Of a stretch of 64,000 nt of DNA, positions 60,886 to 64,000 are shown one piece after another. Below the pieces are notes generated by a model. The model worked only from the letters and a program-made list of their open reading frames with translations, was not told where the DNA came from and made no database searches. Source of the stretch: Gymnogyps californianus (Eukaryota > Chordata > Aves > Accipitriformes > Cathartidae); the NCBI RefSeq assembly GCF_018139145.2, contig NC_059471.1, forward strand, positions 87,070,520-87,134,519. The letters are read 5' to 3'. The number at the start of each line of letters is the position of its first letter. Positions within the stretch are counted from its first letter, which is position 1. The position numbers were made by a program, and so were the translations under genes.

Positions 60886-63800
60886 TCAGCTTGGTGGGTT
60901 TGCTCAGCAGAGCTGGTGGGTCTGCATCAGTCTGGGCATGCAAAGTTCAATTGGTTGCAACAGTGATCTTGTTGAACATACTGTAAGTGAAGAAGATTTG
61001 CTTACAGACCTATTGCAAAAATCAGTTTTTAGCTGATAAGAGAAATTGGAAAGGAGACAGTAACTTTTAAGAAAAATAACCTTTCCACTTAAATGATGCA
61101 TATTTCCAGATATTTCTTGCCTCCCACCCACTCCTCCAGAGAAAAACACAGGAAAATGCTTTTTAGAAGTTCAATTCAAAATTTATGTATTTAGGTGTTC
61201 TCAATACGGAGAAGAATTTACCAAAAGCTCATGATTTTGGAAACTTTAAAGTCTAACTCTACTTAAGTGGTTGATTTTCTCTTACTCCTCTTATCCCTCT
61301 CTGCAGAAAAGCTGAAAGGAAGGAAAAAAGAAGGTACTTGAACATAAAGTACCTATGTTTTTTATGAAAATTCTTGAATCGAATACACATGTATTTATGA
61401 AACCTTTTAATTGTAGTACTCAGTAACTAGCATTTAAGAAAGTGCAGAACATATGCATATTAGTCTCCTAATAAATTTGTGCACAAGCTACCCATCAATT
61501 TGTTGCAATAATCTTCTGAATAGAAATGGCATCTAATAAACACTATATACTGGAAAACTATTTACCAAAAAAACCCCCAAACCACCCCACTGAAAAACTA
61601 GCAGTTTATTATAATTGTAAGCATCACAGTATGTAAAGAATTTCTGTTTGGTGAATTTTTGTTATGGATATTTGTAATTAAACAAAAATAAGTTTGCAGA
61701 GAAAAAAATTGAAAATCAGTTGCACAGATTTTAAGTAGGTGTCTGAAATCTAGAATGTCATTGTACCATTACAACAGATGGAGTTGGTACATTTTCTTCT
61801 TCAATATGTTTGAAGTCCAACTATGGCTGTATTTAAATATCAAGGCTCCCTTTTCCTTTTTCTCCTCCCTTTTTTCACAATTGTCTATAGTTAGACTTGT
61901 AATTAGTATAGAATAGAAGTCTAGCAGTTGATATCAAAGTCCAGTTTAACCTAACTGCATAGTGAAAAATATTTTCCATAAGTATTTCCATAATTTTTGT
62001 TAACGTTTGAATTAGTATTGCTTGTTCTCTATGGTCTTTCCTCCCCATTAAATATTTGCATTAAAATAAACTGAAGCTTGCAGAATGATTACAGAGTTAC
62101 AAGCATCAATCATCAGCAAAGGACATTTTAAACTCCTTCTTGAAAATGTACTTGTAAGAAATACTTGATCTAAAAAATTATACTTGTGTTAAAGTTAAAA
62201 AGCATTGGCATTTTTATATTCCCAGCTAAGAAATTGCACTGGATTTCAAATAACTGTCCAGAAATTAAGTGAACATCATGAAGAGTTTTTGAAATATTTC
62301 ATAATTGTGAAAAATTTCAGTCTATCTATTACCACAGTAAGGAAGGATTAAAAAGCTCATTTCTCTGCTGCTTTGTTGCAAATTAGCGCTTTACAGTCTA
62401 AATATAATTGTGCATGCACTAGCTTCCACTGTAAAGGTAGGAAAACACAAACCTCAACTGAAAGTAGCACATATACTGTTGAAATTTCACAAGTGAAAAA
62501 ATTGTCGTTTTTCATGATGTCTAGCCTTTTCAAAAATAGCTCTCTCAGCTTGGACTCCAAGTAGGCTCCCAGGTGCCTCAGTAGAACAAGTCCAATAGTC
62601 TGAACTGCTGTGGTGCCCTAGTTTCTTCTCAAGTACTTGTATGTTTATGAAGGTCCAGCATAGCTTGGCTCTGGTAAAAACTAAATACTGGGATATCCTT
62701 CTCTGGAGGTGACTGGAGCATTTATGACATATACATCCCTGTCTTCTGTAGGTTACACTGGTCATATCTCACCTTAGTTTTTGTAGCCTTATGGGGATGT
62801 AGGAGAGCACTTTGGCCTGTTCAACAGCTTCAACTGCTTGTTCATTTCCCCGTCAATGGGCATGTAACAAGGAAATAAGGCTATGATGATATCTAGGTCC
62901 ACATGTGTGGAAATGGAAGGAGCTCGCCATTCTGCAGTAGAAACAGAGCTGAATAGGCTTATAAAGTTATAGAATAATCTGATTTGGAGTTCTTTTAAAG
63001 ACTCAAAGTCTATTCAGAGGCAAAAGTGCTGGTAAAATGTTTCATGTAATGCAATGCAGAGTAGAATACCCAATTTTGCTATGAAGGCATCACGAGCACC
63101 TAGCTTGTATCCATTTCTCATCAGCTTCCTCTAGTATAGTTCAGGTATAAAAGGCCTTTTGCTCTAAGACACAATTGGAAAGAACAATAATTTAAAAATT
63201 CAGTAAGGGGAAGACGGGTAGGAGGAAGAACCATAATGGAAAAATCTTAATCTAGTGCCTTCATGAGTCTGAAACACCATCATGTCCCACAGCCACAGTC
63301 GTCCCATTGGCCGTAGGCAGCTTTGAATGCCTACACATTGCCACATGTTGGGTTTCTTTCAATTGGAGACTCATGGTTTTATGTATCTGATTCAGACAGA
63401 AGAGCAGCATCTCTCACATTCTCAAGCTGGAATAGTGGTTCCAGCCCTTGACCAGCTTCTTCACTCCACAAAGAAACCATCTAAATTATACTGTATGTAT
63501 TCCTTCCTTCGAATGCAGCACTTTATAAATGTAATGAGCACAAAACAAGTAATAAAAATAGTAGTTATGTTGTCAAAATCAGTGTAGGAACTTCATCTAG
63601 GCCATAAGTGAACTGTGTGGCATATAAAACAAACAAAATGGTGAAACAGTTAACCAATAAGCACAATATGCTTTGCTCCGTAAGGTACTTGTGACAATTG
63701 GAAGTGATTGGCATAGCCGTAAGATTGTTGTGCTAAAAGGGAAATCTAGATATTCCATCTGAGTTTGGTAAAAATCTGGTCCGAAATAAATCTCCTACAT

Positions 63801-63889
63801 TTCTGAGAGAAAAGGCAAGAGAGAAATAGCATATGAATTCCTTGCTAATGGAAGATGGCATTGTATTATTTTTAGACTAGCGCAATCAA

Positions 63890-64000
63890 CACAGAGGAAT
63901 AGAGGGGCCTCCTGGGTCTAGTCCTCTGCTCTTGCAGTTAATCACCTTCATTTAATCCTATTCAGATATGTATCAAACTCCACATTCAAACATGGTATGA
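63890..64000. repeat. possible old interspersed repeat at window end
   Basis: GGGGCCTCCTGGGTCTAGTC, CTCTGCTCTTGCAGTTAATC then AACTCCACATTCAAACATGG has the look of a sauropsid interspersed repeat (vicinity of the phrase gggCCacCTgGtcTAGtCC). It runs off the window, and the family is not identified. Confidence 0.3.

Overview
This is a window of a vertebrate nuclear genome. It is AT-rich, CpG-poor and intron-dominated, with no bacterial-type operons, no CRISPR array and no complete mobile element. One gene is recognisable: CNKSR2 (connector enhancer of kinase suppressor of Ras 2; also CNK2/MAGUIN), on the + strand. The window holds eight consecutive internal coding exons, 1,047 nt or 349 codons in one open frame. 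They cover the end of the CRIC domain, the whole PDZ domain and most of the CNK-specific central region. The SAM/early CRIC exons should lie upstream of position 1. The PH domain and C-terminus should lie downstream of position 64000.

Layout: 1-6730 upstream intron; exon A 6731-6850; exon B 13502-13561; exon C 18311-18379; exon D 34917-35063; exon E 45129-45262; exon F 49155-49366; exon G 53267-53356; exon H 54974-55188; 55189-64000 start of the next intron. All junctions are GT-AG and reading phase is kept across every one. Exons A-D encode the PDZ fold and are all phase 0 at both ends. Exons E-H encode a proline-, serine- and lysine-rich linker region.

The introns hold old, degraded interspersed repeats: two CR1/L3-type LINE fragments in opposite orientation (about 53820-54560 on + and 57790-59080 on -), several MIR/CORE-SINE relics (best at about 60738-60885 and 12025-12110), a LINE2/CORE-SINE-like 3' tail at about 8325-8475, and a possible hAT-like element with terminal inverted repeats (40798-41287). 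There are also short tandem duplications, microsatellites and two GC-rich islands of unknown origin (about 30640-31640 and 47550-48710).

Organism: the CNKSR2 peptide is very close to the mammalian one as I remember it. No Alu or L1 was recognised, all recognised LINEs are old CR1/L3 type, and the introns are compact. This suggests a sauropsid, most likely a bird; a turtle or crocodilian cannot be excluded from sequence alone. I see no evidence of a new biological system. The most useful leads are a splice-site-flanked candidate exon in the exon D-E intron, a 64-nt pure-purine tract just before a PDZ exon, and the degraded transposons.
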